Below, piece after piece: positions 25,186-33,251 of a DNA stretch of 64,000 bases. Source of the DNA: an uncultured Oscillibacter sp. (GTDB lineage: Bacteria > Bacillota > Clostridia > Oscillospirales > Oscillospiraceae); contig CAJUMX010000002.1 in assembly GCA_910587705.1 (NCBI GenBank), positions 186,001-250,000 of the forward strand, written 5' to 3'. The notes beneath the pieces were generated by a model. That model ran no database searches, was not told the DNA's origin, and saw only the letters and a list, made by a program, of their open reading frames with translations. Numbering within the stretch: position 1 is the first letter of the stretch; every line of letters begins with the position of its first letter. The translations under genes and the position numbers were made by a program.

Positions 25186-25731
25186 CTATGGTTCCCTAGG
25201 CGGCCAGTCTTTGATTGCTCCGTCCCAGGGCTTGACTTGGTGGGCCTCAAGCAGCCAGGCCAGCACCTCCGTCAGCGTCACGATTTCGCCGGTAAACTCC
25301 CGGCGGAGGGCTTCCTGTTTCTCCGGAACCCGGGCCAAATCGCAGATGACAATGCAGTCCGCCGAAGGCAGGGGATCATCTCCCAGGCGGTAAACCGTCA
25401 TATGCTCGTGCACCGCGCTGAAATTGTCCAGCTCCACGGCATAGGCGGCGGTAACCTCCTCTCGATCCTTCAACGTCTCGTAAAATCGGCGGCCCTCCCG
25501 GTTCAGACCCATGATTCCGATGGTCCGGAAGCCATGGGCGGCGAAGTACTCGCCGGGGTTCGCGCCCTTCTGCTCCAGCAGCAGCCAGGTATACAGCAAA
25601 TCCCGCTCTCGGTTGGAATCCCCCAGCTCTTCCTTTTGAGCCCGGTACTTTTCCAGCCACACCTTTTTTACCAGCGCGCCACCGGAAATCGCCCCCAGAG
25701 CAGCCGCGAAAGCTATGGTCCACTTCTTCAT
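25186..25731 (-). CDS. Uncharacterised protein with N-terminal hydrophobic helix and Rossmann-like domain
   Basis: This 181-aa protein starts with a positively charged, hydrophobic segment (MKKWTIAFAAALGAISGG), a likely membrane anchor or uncleaved signal, then a coiled stretch (KYRAQKEELGDSNRERDLL). Residues 65-165 look like a small Rossmann-like domain: TIGIMGLNREGRRFYETL, TVYRLGDDPLPSADCIVICDLA, VTLTEVLAWL. A similar module is at the C-terminus of the radical SAM protein encoded upstream, whose end it overlaps by 4 nt. The function is unknown; the module may bind a nucleotide sugar. Confidence 0.5.
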   Translation of the reverse strand: MKKWTIAFAAALGAISGGALVKKVWLEKYRAQKEELGDSNRERDLLYTWLLLEQKGANPGEYFAAHGFRTIGIMGLNREGRRFYETLKDREEVTAAYAVELDNFSAVHEHMTVYRLGDDPLPSADCIVICDLARVPEKQEALRREFTGEIVTLTEVLAWLLEAHQVKPWDGAIKDWPPREP

Positions 25732-27125
25732 GGCTTCGCCCCCTCAATGAACTCCTCAATGGAAACAACTGGCCCCTGGAAGCCCAGGGCGGGCAGGTCT
25801 TGGAACCAATAGTGTCCCTTATGGAAATCAATTATCAGCATCACATCCGCTATATCCGGCTGGAAATCCTGCTTGGCCACCTTGGGAACCGGGCCGCCGC
25901 CGTCGTCCTCCTCCTTCACCCAGGTGAGTTGGAACGCCACGTCGATTCCCGCGTCCAGGAGCATTTTCACCATGGCCTTGGAAAAGTCGTTCTTGCCGTA
26001 GTAGCCTACCCGCTTTCCACCTATGCGGTCCAGGCACCCTCTGAGAAACTCCGACGGGGAAAGGTCGCTCTGGTAAATATCCAGTAAAAGACGGTTGTAG
26101 ACCTTCTCCTGGCTAAGAGGGTGGGGCATGGCGGGCCGGATGTTGTGGCAGCCCCAGTCGTAGACCTTGGGGTCCTTCCAGCAGTCGTCCGCCAGGATTT
26201 TGAGGTATTCTTTATGATAGGGGTGCAGGGGATTGAGAATGTTCTTGAACCAGTAGGTCTCATCCTGCATTTTCCACCATCTATAAAGGGGCTTCATGAC
26301 GATAGCGTCTACTTCAAACTCCTTGGAATGTGCAAAGGTATGAATGTACTCCGGAACCTCCCAGAAATTACACTCCTGTACGACAATGGTAACCGAAAGC
26401 CGGTTGATCTTTCCTTCCCGGCGCAGCCGGCTGAGGAAGCGGAGATTGTTCAGCACCCGCTCCGCATGGTCAAATCCGCCGCTGAGATAGCGGTAGACCT
26501 CCCGCTGAAGGCTGTTGATCGTGACGGTTGCTTCCATGTAGTATTCGCCCAGGTGGGAAAACTTCTCCCAATGCGCCTCGTCAAAAAGCACGCCATTGGT
26601 CTCAAAGCCAAGTCTGAAATCCGGATGCTCCGGGCGCAGCTTTTCCAGAAACCGGATAAAGCTGGGATTTGCCAGAAATTCGCCGCCGCCGTTCATGCTT
26701 AACCATTTCGCTTGATTCGCAATGGGCAAAAGATTTTGCAGAGCCCGATCGATTTTTTCCCGCTCTCCCGGCTCCGGACAGTAAACCGATGTGCGGCAGC
26801 TGGTACACGCAATGTTGCAGATATGGTCGTTTGCCATATTGATTTCCAGCGGCACCGGGGTAGGCACGGCGGCTTTTTGAATTTCCTCCTCCGTCAGGTC
26901 CGGCAGCTCGTCCCGCTCGCAGTAAGGACAGGAGGTCTTTCTGCAAAAGGCAAACGAGCCGTTGAGAATACTCTCCCGCGCCGCCTGCGCTGCTTCGCTA
27001 TGCCAGATTTCGTCTAAATTCTTCTCGTAAAGATTTCCGATCACAAAGTGCATCCAGCTACAGGGCCATACCTCTCCTTTATCTGCTAAGTACACATGCT
27101 GAAAAGGACGTCTGCAAAATTTCAT
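25728..27125 (-). CDS. Radical SAM protein with N-terminal SPASM-like cysteine domain and C-terminal Rossmann-like module
   Basis: The 465-aa protein has three parts. Residues 4-69 form a cysteine-rich region with CRRPFQHVYL, VWPCSWM, IGNLYEKNLDEIW and CRKTSCPYC, the spacing of a SPASM auxiliary-cluster domain (C4, C22, C61, C66, C69). Residues 103-110 hold the radical SAM motif CNIACTSC, followed by NGGGEFLANP and GFETNGV. From about 360 a Rossmann-like module (VGYYGKNDFSKAMVKML, VMLIIDFHKG) follows. SPASM normally comes after the radical SAM core; here it precedes it. In glycan loci such proteins are proposed to epimerise, deaminate or modify a sugar or peptide. The substrate is unknown. 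Confidence 0.72.
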   Translation of the reverse strand: MKFCRRPFQHVYLADKGEVWPCSWMHFVIGNLYEKNLDEIWHSEAAQAARESILNGSFAFCRKTSCPYCERDELPDLTEEEIQKAAVPTPVPLEINMANDHICNIACTSCRTSVYCPEPGEREKIDRALQNLLPIANQAKWLSMNGGGEFLANPSFIRFLEKLRPEHPDFRLGFETNGVLFDEAHWEKFSHLGEYYMEATVTINSLQREVYRYLSGGFDHAERVLNNLRFLSRLRREGKINRLSVTIVVQECNFWEVPEYIHTFAHSKEFEVDAIVMKPLYRWWKMQDETYWFKNILNPLHPYHKEYLKILADDCWKDPKVYDWGCHNIRPAMPHPLSQEKVYNRLLLDIYQSDLSPSEFLRGCLDRIGGKRVGYYGKNDFSKAMVKMLLDAGIDVAFQLTWVKEEDDGGGPVPKVAKQDFQPDIADVMLIIDFHKGHYWFQDLPALGFQGPVVSIEEFIEGAKP

Positions 27126-27131
27126 AATAGA

Positions 27132-28079
27132 TTACTCCATTTCAATCAGGGTTTTCAAGATATACCAGCAGTACTTCCCCTTCTCGTGGCTTTGGGTCAC
27201 CATTTCCGCTAGATATTTCAGTCTGGTGGGAGAGGGGTCCTTGACGCACTCCTCTACAAAGCGGCAGAAGCGGTATCCAATCCGCTTCCCAAAATGCTGG
27301 TTCCGGCGCAGGGGAACTCCGTTCTTTCTGGCCCAGGTCTCCAGACGAACGGGATACATGAACATATCGTAGTTCCGGTATGGATTCGCGTAGTGCAAAG
27401 AGAAGTAGTTGTGCTTGTTCTTTTGGTTGACGAAGCGGTAGCAGGAAAGAATTTCATTGCTGCAATAGATGGGGCCCATGGTGAGCAGGAACAACACGGT
27501 GGTTTTGTCTCCCACATTGCGGTGGGCCTTAAAGCCAATCGTATCGTCGCCCTGGTAGGCGTTCCGGTACATCATCGTCCCGGCCTGTCCCGGAATATCC
27601 CAGCTGTCCACAAGGTCCTCCAGGGTAAACACCTTCTTGCTCCAAGCAAACTGCGGCGTACGGGTATAGTCCGGCTGGCCGTTTTCGTCCACAATCAGGC
27701 ACTTGCCACAGCAGGCGCTGTATTCCGGGTGCGCCTCCAGAAACTCCCACTGCTTTTGCAGCTTTCGGGGGTCCAGCCAATAATCGTCTCCCTCAAGAAC
27801 CGCCGTGTACTTTCCTCGCAGGCGGCGGCTTATATCCCAGCCATTGCGGTTCGCCCCCAGGTTTTTCGTCCTTAGTACGGGACGAATCCGATCTGGATAG
27901 CGGGCCGCGTATTCCCGAATGATGTCCGGCGTTCGGTCCCCGGAGGCGTCGTCGCCAATGACAATTTCATAACGCAGCGTTGTCTCCTGGGACAAAACGC
28001 TGTCCAGCGCCTGGGCAATATACTCCTCGTGAAAATAGGTCAGCATCAAAACGCTGACGTCAATTTGTTCTTGGGACAT
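27132..28079 (-). CDS. Family 2 glycosyltransferase
   Basis: GT-A-fold transferase of 315 aa: VSVLMLTYFHEEYIAQALDS opens the nucleotide-sugar-binding domain, EIVIGDDASGDRT gives the first Asp pair, and VLEGDDYWLDPRKL carries the DxD-like metal site near residue 97. It is an inverting glycosyltransferase without membrane segments, so it likely acts in the cytoplasm on flagellin or a carrier-bound sugar. It is the only clear GT2 in the island. AGAGGGAATCCTGT precedes the ATG. The ~200-nt gap upstream holds a short gene-start remnant. Confidence 0.84.
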   Translation of the reverse strand: MSQEQIDVSVLMLTYFHEEYIAQALDSVLSQETTLRYEIVIGDDASGDRTPDIIREYAARYPDRIRPVLRTKNLGANRNGWDISRRLRGKYTAVLEGDDYWLDPRKLQKQWEFLEAHPEYSACCGKCLIVDENGQPDYTRTPQFAWSKKVFTLEDLVDSWDIPGQAGTMMYRNAYQGDDTIGFKAHRNVGDKTTVLFLLTMGPIYCSNEILSCYRFVNQKNKHNYFSLHYANPYRNYDMFMYPVRLETWARKNGVPLRRNQHFGKRIGYRFCRFVEECVKDPSPTRLKYLAEMVTQSHEKGKYCWYILKTLIEME

Positions 28080-28209
28080 ACAGGATTCCCTCTTCCCTTT
28101 CCAAACCGGCCGCTGCCTGCCAGCATTGCCGCAGGGTGCTTCCCGGATTTATATATACGCGTAAAGAACACTTTCGTTAAAGGTGTAGGAATGCTGCCGC
28201 ATCGCAAGC

Positions 28210-28254
28210 CTAAGCCAGTTCTTTCCGAAGGACCGTTGTATCAAAACGATTCAT
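28210..28254 (-). other. Possible gene-start remnant (14 codons) in the gap between rmlB and the GT2 gene
   Basis: GGAAGGAACTGGAAG precedes an ATG at 28254 that reads MNRFDTTVLRKELA and then stops. The strong ribosome-binding region 12 nt before an abruptly ending frame looks like the head of a lost gene; the next ~130 nt to the GT2 start hold no other feature I can support. A leader peptide is possible. Confidence 0.25.
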
Positions 28255-28282
28255 CTTCCAGTTCCTTCCCATTTTCGTTTTC

Positions 28283-29302
28283 TCATCGGTTTCCGTACAT
28301 CTTCTCATAATAGTCCCGGTACTCTCCTGAAATGATTTCCACCCACCAGTCCCGGTTTTCCAGATACCAGCGGATGGTATTCCGAATACCCTCCTCAAAG
28401 CCGGTCTCCGGTCGCCAGCCCAGCTCATGGCGAAGCTTCCCGGAGTCGATGGCGTACCGCAGGTCGTGACCTTTCCGGTCCGCAACGTAGGTAATCAGGC
28501 TCTCCGGCTTCCCCAGCTCCCGGCAGATGCGCCGCACCAGGGCGATGTTCTCCAGCTCACAATCTCCGCCAATGTTATAGACCTCTCCAATCCGGCCCTT
28601 CCGCAAGATCAGGTCGATGGCCCGGCAATGGTCCTCCACGTACAGCCAGTCCCGGACGTTCTTCCCCGTGCCGTACACCGGCAGGGGTTTATTTTGCAGG
28701 GCATTGGCAATCATCAGCGGAATCAGCTTCTCTGGAAACTGACAGGGCCCGTAGTTGTTGGAGCACCGGGAAATAGTCCCCGGAAAGCCATAGGTCCGGC
28801 AGTAGGCCAAGGTCAGCAGGTCCGCAGATGCCTTGGAGGCGCTGTAGGGTGAGCTGGCGTGGAGATTCGTCGTTTCCGTAAACCGCAGCTCCGGCCGGTC
28901 CAAAGGCAGATCGCCGTAAACCTCATCGGTGGACACCTGATGAAACCGGGGCGTTCCGTACTTCCGGCAGGCGTCCAGCAGCGCCGCGGTTCCCATGACG
29001 TTGGTCCGGAGAAAGACCTCCGGGTCCTCAATGGAGCGGTCCACGTGGCTCTCCGCCGCAAAATTCACCACCGCCTCCGGATGCTCCTCCTCAAAGAGGC
29101 GGTCCAGCGTCTCCCGGTCGCAGATGTCCGCTTTCACAAAGCGAAACTCCGGACGTTCCAGAACCGGTCGCAGCGTAGAGAGGTTCCCGGCGTAGGTCAG
29201 CCGGTCCAGGCAGACCATTCGGTCCCCGGGATGGGCGTTCAGCCAGTAGAATATAAAGTTTGCGCCAATGAACCCGGCGCCGCCGGTGACCAAAACCGTC
29301 AT
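28283..29302 (-). CDS. rmlB: dTDP-glucose 4,6-dehydratase
   Basis: A 339-aa extended SDR: VTGGAGFIGANF at residues 4-15, NFAAESHVDRSIEDP, the active-site set STDEVYGDLP and YSASKASADLL (Tyr-x3-Lys), and SNNYGP. It makes dTDP-4-keto-6-deoxyglucose from the RmlA product. Start at 29302 with GGGAGGTTGGCT just upstream, 16 nt after rmlA ends. rmlC and rmlD do not follow; instead a DegT aminotransferase gene precedes rmlA, so the keto sugar is probably aminated rather than turned into rhamnose. Confidence 0.93.
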   Translation of the reverse strand: MTVLVTGGAGFIGANFIFYWLNAHPGDRMVCLDRLTYAGNLSTLRPVLERPEFRFVKADICDRETLDRLFEEEHPEAVVNFAAESHVDRSIEDPEVFLRTNVMGTAALLDACRKYGTPRFHQVSTDEVYGDLPLDRPELRFTETTNLHASSPYSASKASADLLTLAYCRTYGFPGTISRCSNNYGPCQFPEKLIPLMIANALQNKPLPVYGTGKNVRDWLYVEDHCRAIDLILRKGRIGEVYNIGGDCELENIALVRRICRELGKPESLITYVADRKGHDLRYAIDSGKLRHELGWRPETGFEEGIRNTIRWYLENRDWWVEIISGEYRDYYEKMYGNR

Positions 29303-29318
29303 AGCCAACCTCCCAAAC

Positions 29319-30203
29319 TCAATAGGAAAATCTTCCTTCTGCCACCCGCCGCAGGTGCTCCCCGTAGGGGGATTTCCCATAAAGCGCGGCAGCTTCCAGC
29401 AGTGCGCTCCGGTCAATCCATTTCGCCCGGTAGGCGATTTCCTCTGGTGCGGAGATCACCACGCCCTGGCGGTTCTGCACCGCCTCCACAAAGACGGCGG
29501 CCCTCATCAGACTGTCCACCGTGCCGGTGTCCATCCAGGCGAAGCCCCGGCCCAGAACCTGGACCCGGAGGCGGTCCTCCTCCCAGTACAGGCGGTTCAA
29601 GTCTGTGATCTCCAGCTCTCCCCGGGCAGAGGGCGTCAGCCGCTTTGCCAGCTCTGCCGCCCGGCCGTCGTAAAAATAGAGACCAGTGACGCAGTAGTTG
29701 GACCTGGGCTGCCGGGGCTTTTCCTCCAGAGAGAGGATGCGGTAGTCCTGGTCAAACTCCACCACGCCGAATCGCTCTGGGTCTCGGACGTAATAACCAA
29801 AAATGGTGGCCCTGCCATTCTGGGCACTTTCCGCCGCCGCCCGCAGGCTCTTGCTGAACCAACCGCCATAGAAAATGTTGTCCCCCAGCACCATGGCGCA
29901 GGGCTCGCCGCCAAGGAACGCCTCTCCAATGAGGAAGGCCTGGGCCAGCCCCTCCGGCCGGGGCTGCTCCGCATAGGAAAGACGGATGCCGAAGTGGCTC
30001 CCGTTCCCCAGCAGCGTCTGAAACCGGGGGAGGTCCTCCGGTGTGGAGATCAGCAGAATATCCCGAATCCCCGCCAGCATGAGGGTGGAGAGGGGGTAAT
30101 AGATCATGGGCTTATCATAGATGGGCAGCAGCTGCTTGGACACCACCGCCGTCAGCGGATAAAGCCGCGTGCCGGAGCCTCCGGCCAAAATAATGCCCTT
30201 CAT
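29319..30203 (-). CDS. rmlA: Glucose-1-phosphate thymidylyltransferase
   Basis: A 294-aa nucleotidyltransferase with the N-terminal signature IILAGGSGTRLYPLT, KQLLPIYDKPMIYYPLSTLM, GDNIFYG (metal-binding Asp) and LSLEEKPRQPRSNY. It makes dTDP-glucose, the first step of the dTDP-deoxysugar route. The length and the C-terminal AWMDTGTVDSLM fit the RmlA family. It lies 13 nt after the DegT gene and 16 nt before rmlB, so the three are co-transcribed. Confidence 0.93.
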   Translation of the reverse strand: MKGIILAGGSGTRLYPLTAVVSKQLLPIYDKPMIYYPLSTLMLAGIRDILLISTPEDLPRFQTLLGNGSHFGIRLSYAEQPRPEGLAQAFLIGEAFLGGEPCAMVLGDNIFYGGWFSKSLRAAAESAQNGRATIFGYYVRDPERFGVVEFDQDYRILSLEEKPRQPRSNYCVTGLYFYDGRAAELAKRLTPSARGELEITDLNRLYWEEDRLRVQVLGRGFAWMDTGTVDSLMRAAVFVEAVQNRQGVVISAPEEIAYRAKWIDRSALLEAAALYGKSPYGEHLRRVAEGRFSY

Positions 30204-30216
30204 GGCGATCCTCCCT

Positions 30217-31323
30217 TCACTTCCGGCAATTCAGCACAAGGCCGCAGATTTCATCCACGGTCTCCAACGGCAGATCCCCGTACAGCGGCAGACACAGCAC
30301 CTGACGGCTGGCCCGCAGCGCCTCCGGGGTCTCTTCCGGGTGAAAACGCCCTTGAAAACAGGGAAAGGCGTTCGTCAGGGGGTAAAAGTACTTTCGGGCC
30401 ATGACGCCCTGTTCCCGCAGCGCCTTCTGCACCCGGTTCCGGTCCGCGCCGAAACGCTTCTCGTCAAACAAGACGGGAAAATAAGCATGGTTGGATTGAA
30501 CCTCTGGCTGGAGAACCTTCAACCGCACACCGGGAACGTCCTCCAGTCTCTCCCGGTAGCGCTCCTCCACCCGGCTCCGCTTTTCCAGCTCCTCCGCCAC
30601 GTGCCGCAGGTTGCAAAGCCCCATGGCCGCCCGGAACTCGTCCAGCTTGGCGTTTCCTCCGAGGTCCGTCACCCTCTCCGGGTTCTCCAGGCCAAAGTTT
30701 TTCAGTCGGGCCAGTCGTTGGCCAAATGCCTCGTCCTGAAAGCAGGCCCCGCCGCCCTCCAGCGTGTGAAAGACCTTGGTAGCGTGAAAGCTAAAGCAGG
30801 AAACGTCCCCGAAGGCTCCCGCGCCCCGGCCCTTATACCGGGCTCCGAAGGCGTGAGCCGCATCGTAGAGAACCCTCAAGCCGTGCCTTTGGGCAATCCG
30901 GTCGATTGCCTCTACCTCACAGAAGTTCCCATAGACGTGGACGGGCACAAGGGCGCAGGTTCGCTCTGTAATCAGCGGTTCGATCTTCGCCGGGTCCATG
31001 GTCAGCGTAAGTGGGTCGACGTCGCAGAATACCGGCGTCAAGCCCGAGCGGACAATGGCCTGGGTGGTTGACGCGAAGGTGAAGGGCGTGGTGATCACCT
31101 CTCCCTCAAGCTCCAGCGCTTGCAGCGAAAGCTCAAGGGACAGGTGTCCATTCGTCAATATGTCCATGTAAGGCGCGTCCAGATAGTCTGCCAGCTCTTC
31201 CCGCAGCCGCTCGTGCTTAACGCCCATGTTCGTCAGCCAACGGCTGTCCCACAACTCCCGAATCTCCTCGCAGTACTCCGCAAAGGGAGGCATCGCGGAG
31301 CGGGTTACATTGATCGGCCGCAT
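30217..31323 (-). CDS. DegT/DnrJ/EryC1-type sugar aminotransferase (VioA/FdtB-like)
   Basis: A 368-aa PLP enzyme: LTNMGVKHERLREELADYL and TNGHLSLELSLQAL near the N-terminus, TPFTFASTTQAI, YDAAHAFGARY with the cofactor-binding Asp, and SFHATKVFHTLEGGG with the PLP lysine at about residue 183. With RmlA and RmlB next to it, the expected product is a dTDP-4-amino-4,6-dideoxy sugar such as viosamine (dTDP-Qui4N); FdtB/DesV-type 3-amination would need a ketoisomerase not seen here. Viosamine is known on flagellins of other bacteria, carrying an acyl chain. The position of amination is inferred. Confidence 0.83.
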   Translation of the reverse strand: MRPINVTRSAMPPFAEYCEEIRELWDSRWLTNMGVKHERLREELADYLDAPYMDILTNGHLSLELSLQALELEGEVITTPFTFASTTQAIVRSGLTPVFCDVDPLTLTMDPAKIEPLITERTCALVPVHVYGNFCEVEAIDRIAQRHGLRVLYDAAHAFGARYKGRGAGAFGDVSCFSFHATKVFHTLEGGGACFQDEAFGQRLARLKNFGLENPERVTDLGGNAKLDEFRAAMGLCNLRHVAEELEKRSRVEERYRERLEDVPGVRLKVLQPEVQSNHAYFPVLFDEKRFGADRNRVQKALREQGVMARKYFYPLTNAFPCFQGRFHPEETPEALRASRQVLCLPLYGDLPLETVDEICGLVLNCRK

Positions 31324-31350
31324 CGCGCGCCCTCCTTTCGTCCTTCCGGT

Positions 31351-32166
31351 TTAACCGTCTAGCAGCCAGCTCAGGTCCAGCTCCCAAGCCATCAAGTGGA
31401 CATCCGGCTTTACCCGCTCGCCGTGAAAATCGCTGCCTCCCGTGACATGGAGGCCATACTTTTCCGCCAAACGCAGGTAAAACGCCGTCTGCTCCGGCGT
31501 GTGCTTGGGGTAATAGCACTCCACCGCATCCAGGCCCCAGTCCCGAAGCCGCCGGACCAGCGCCTCCAGCTCCTCGTCCCCCAGTCCCATTTGATAAGGG
31601 TGGGCAAGGGACGCCTTTCCGCCTGCGGACCGAATAGCCTCCAAGCAGGTCCGGGCCTCCGCTTTGAACCGCTTCACCTTCCGGTGGTATTCCTCCGTGT
31701 CCAGATAGCGGTCAAACGCCTCTCGGTTGGTTTCCACATAGCCACGGCGGACCATGGCCCGTGCGAAGTGGGGCCGCCCGATGATATTTCCCCCGGAGAG
31801 CTCCTCCACCTCCTCCAGGGTCAGCCCGCAGCCCTTTTCCCGCAGGAATTCGAGAATCCGGAACTTTCGCTCATCCCGCCCGGCCTTGAACTTTCCGCAC
31901 AGAGCCGTCAGAGCCGAAAGGCTGGTAGAAACGCGGTAACCTAAAATATGAAGGTTCTCATACTCCGCCGCGCCTAATTCTACACCCGGGAGGACACGAA
32001 GGCCCAAAATCTCTCCGGCGTTTACCGCCGCCTCCACGCCGTCTATTGTGTCGTGGTCCGTCAGGGCCAGAATCTCCATTCCCCGCTCCTTGGCCAGCCG
32101 GACCAGCTCCCCGGGGAGATACTGCCCGTCGGAGGCTGTGCTGTGGGTGTGCAAATCCGCCGTCAT
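31351..32166 (-). CDS. PHP-domain phosphoesterase
   Basis: The 271-aa protein shows the polymerase-and-histidinol-phosphatase metal motifs: DLHTHSTASDG (motif I, residues 4-14), LTDHDTIDG (motif II), PGVELGAAEYENLHILGY (motif III) and GGSDFHGE near residue 240. This matches the stand-alone PHP phosphoesterases (YciV/RNase AM group), which use divalent metals to remove a phosphate or trim short nucleic acids. Its place within a glycan island is unusual; it may dephosphorylate a sugar or a 3',5'-bisphosphate nucleotide such as the PAP by-product of sulfation, an inference from nearby APS kinase and sulfotransferase-like genes. It overlaps the epimerase gene by 4 nt. Confidence 0.8.
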   Translation of the reverse strand: MTADLHTHSTASDGQYLPGELVRLAKERGMEILALTDHDTIDGVEAAVNAGEILGLRVLPGVELGAAEYENLHILGYRVSTSLSALTALCGKFKAGRDERKFRILEFLREKGCGLTLEEVEELSGGNIIGRPHFARAMVRRGYVETNREAFDRYLDTEEYHRKVKRFKAEARTCLEAIRSAGGKASLAHPYQMGLGDEELEALVRRLRDWGLDAVECYYPKHTPEQTAFYLRLAEKYGLHVTGGSDFHGERVKPDVHLMAWELDLSWLLDG

Positions 32167-33242
32167 GGTTCGTCTCCTTTGCCCAGCTCCCGCAAAATAT
32201 CAATCGTTTCCCGGAGGCCGGTATCGATGTCATAGCCTGCCCGCCAGCCCAAAGCCCGCAGCTTTTTCCCATCCAACAGGGCCTTGCTGGCGGTGGAATA
32301 GCCTCGCTTTTCCGTTTCGTCGGGCAAGTCAAAAACCACAGCCCTCCCGACGTGCTCCGCCGCAATCGCCGCCAGCTCTTTCAGTCTGATATCCGACCTC
32401 GAGTCTGCCAAATTATAGGCTTGGCCGGTTTCCCCGACCGTAAGTGTCCACAGAATTCCAAGAACCGCGTCGGCGGCGTGGGCGTAAGAGTATCGCTGGT
32501 CGCCCGCGCTCTTCAAAACAATGTCCTCGCCTTGGACGCTCTTTTTGATGAACTGCGCCACAGCCTTGGAATCCGTCCATCGCATGGTGGGACCATAGCA
32601 CCGGGGCAGCCGAATGACGACGGCATCCATATCCTTTTCCGCAATATACGCCTGACAAAGCGCCTCGCTGACCCGCTTGGACTCGGGATAGCCCGCCCGC
32701 AGGGTGTTGCAGTCCAAATAGCCGCAGTAGGTCTCCGAAAAGGTCTCTGTATCGCCCCGGTTCTCGCCGTAAACCTCTACGCTTGACAGCAGTAAGAAGC
32801 GGCTTCCAGGCGTTTGGGCGGCGCGTTCGAGAAGGTTCCAGGTTCCCATCACGTTGGACAAGATGGTGTTCACCGGCTCCGTGGCATAGGCCACCGGATG
32901 GGTGGTGCTGGCGGCGTGAATCCAATAATCCGGCGCTTCTGGCAGCGTCCCCAGGGGCCGGTTGACATCCTGCTCCAAAAACGTGAAGGCAGAGTCGCTT
33001 CGCCACCGGGAAAACCGTTTCTCCGCTGCCGGGCGATTCCGCCCTGCGGCGAGAATCCGGCAGCGCCGCTCCGGCGGCAATGGGCCGTTTCGCAGCATTA
33101 CAGCGTCTGTTAAAAGGCTCCCCAACATTCCCGCCGCGCCGGAGAGATACACGCATTTCCCCTCCAGGCTGCTCCAATGGGGAAACGCCTCTATCAGCCG
33201 TTCCAGTATGGCGAGATAACGCCGGTTTTCCAAAAGCTCCAT
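32163..33242 (-). CDS. NAD-dependent epimerase/dehydratase (nucleotide-sugar)
   Basis: A 359-aa extended SDR with YLSGAAGMLGSLLTD near residue 33, HAASTTHP, LSSVEVYGE, a Tyr-x3-Lys pair in GYPESKRVSEA, and RLPRCYGPTMRW. It resembles UDP-glucuronate decarboxylase/epimerase-type enzymes of capsule loci. The neighbouring IspD/TarI-like enzyme suggests a CDP-linked substrate, but that is only context. The ATG at 33242 is preferred over a GTG at 33251 because AGGTGA lies about 5 nt before it. Confidence 0.76.
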   Translation of the reverse strand: MELLENRRYLAILERLIEAFPHWSSLEGKCVYLSGAAGMLGSLLTDAVMLRNGPLPPERRCRILAAGRNRPAAEKRFSRWRSDSAFTFLEQDVNRPLGTLPEAPDYWIHAASTTHPVAYATEPVNTILSNVMGTWNLLERAAQTPGSRFLLLSSVEVYGENRGDTETFSETYCGYLDCNTLRAGYPESKRVSEALCQAYIAEKDMDAVVIRLPRCYGPTMRWTDSKAVAQFIKKSVQGEDIVLKSAGDQRYSYAHAADAVLGILWTLTVGETGQAYNLADSRSDIRLKELAAIAAEHVGRAVVFDLPDETEKRGYSTASKALLDGKKLRALGWRAGYDIDTGLRETIDILRELGKGDEP

Positions 33243-33251
33243 GTCCCTCAC

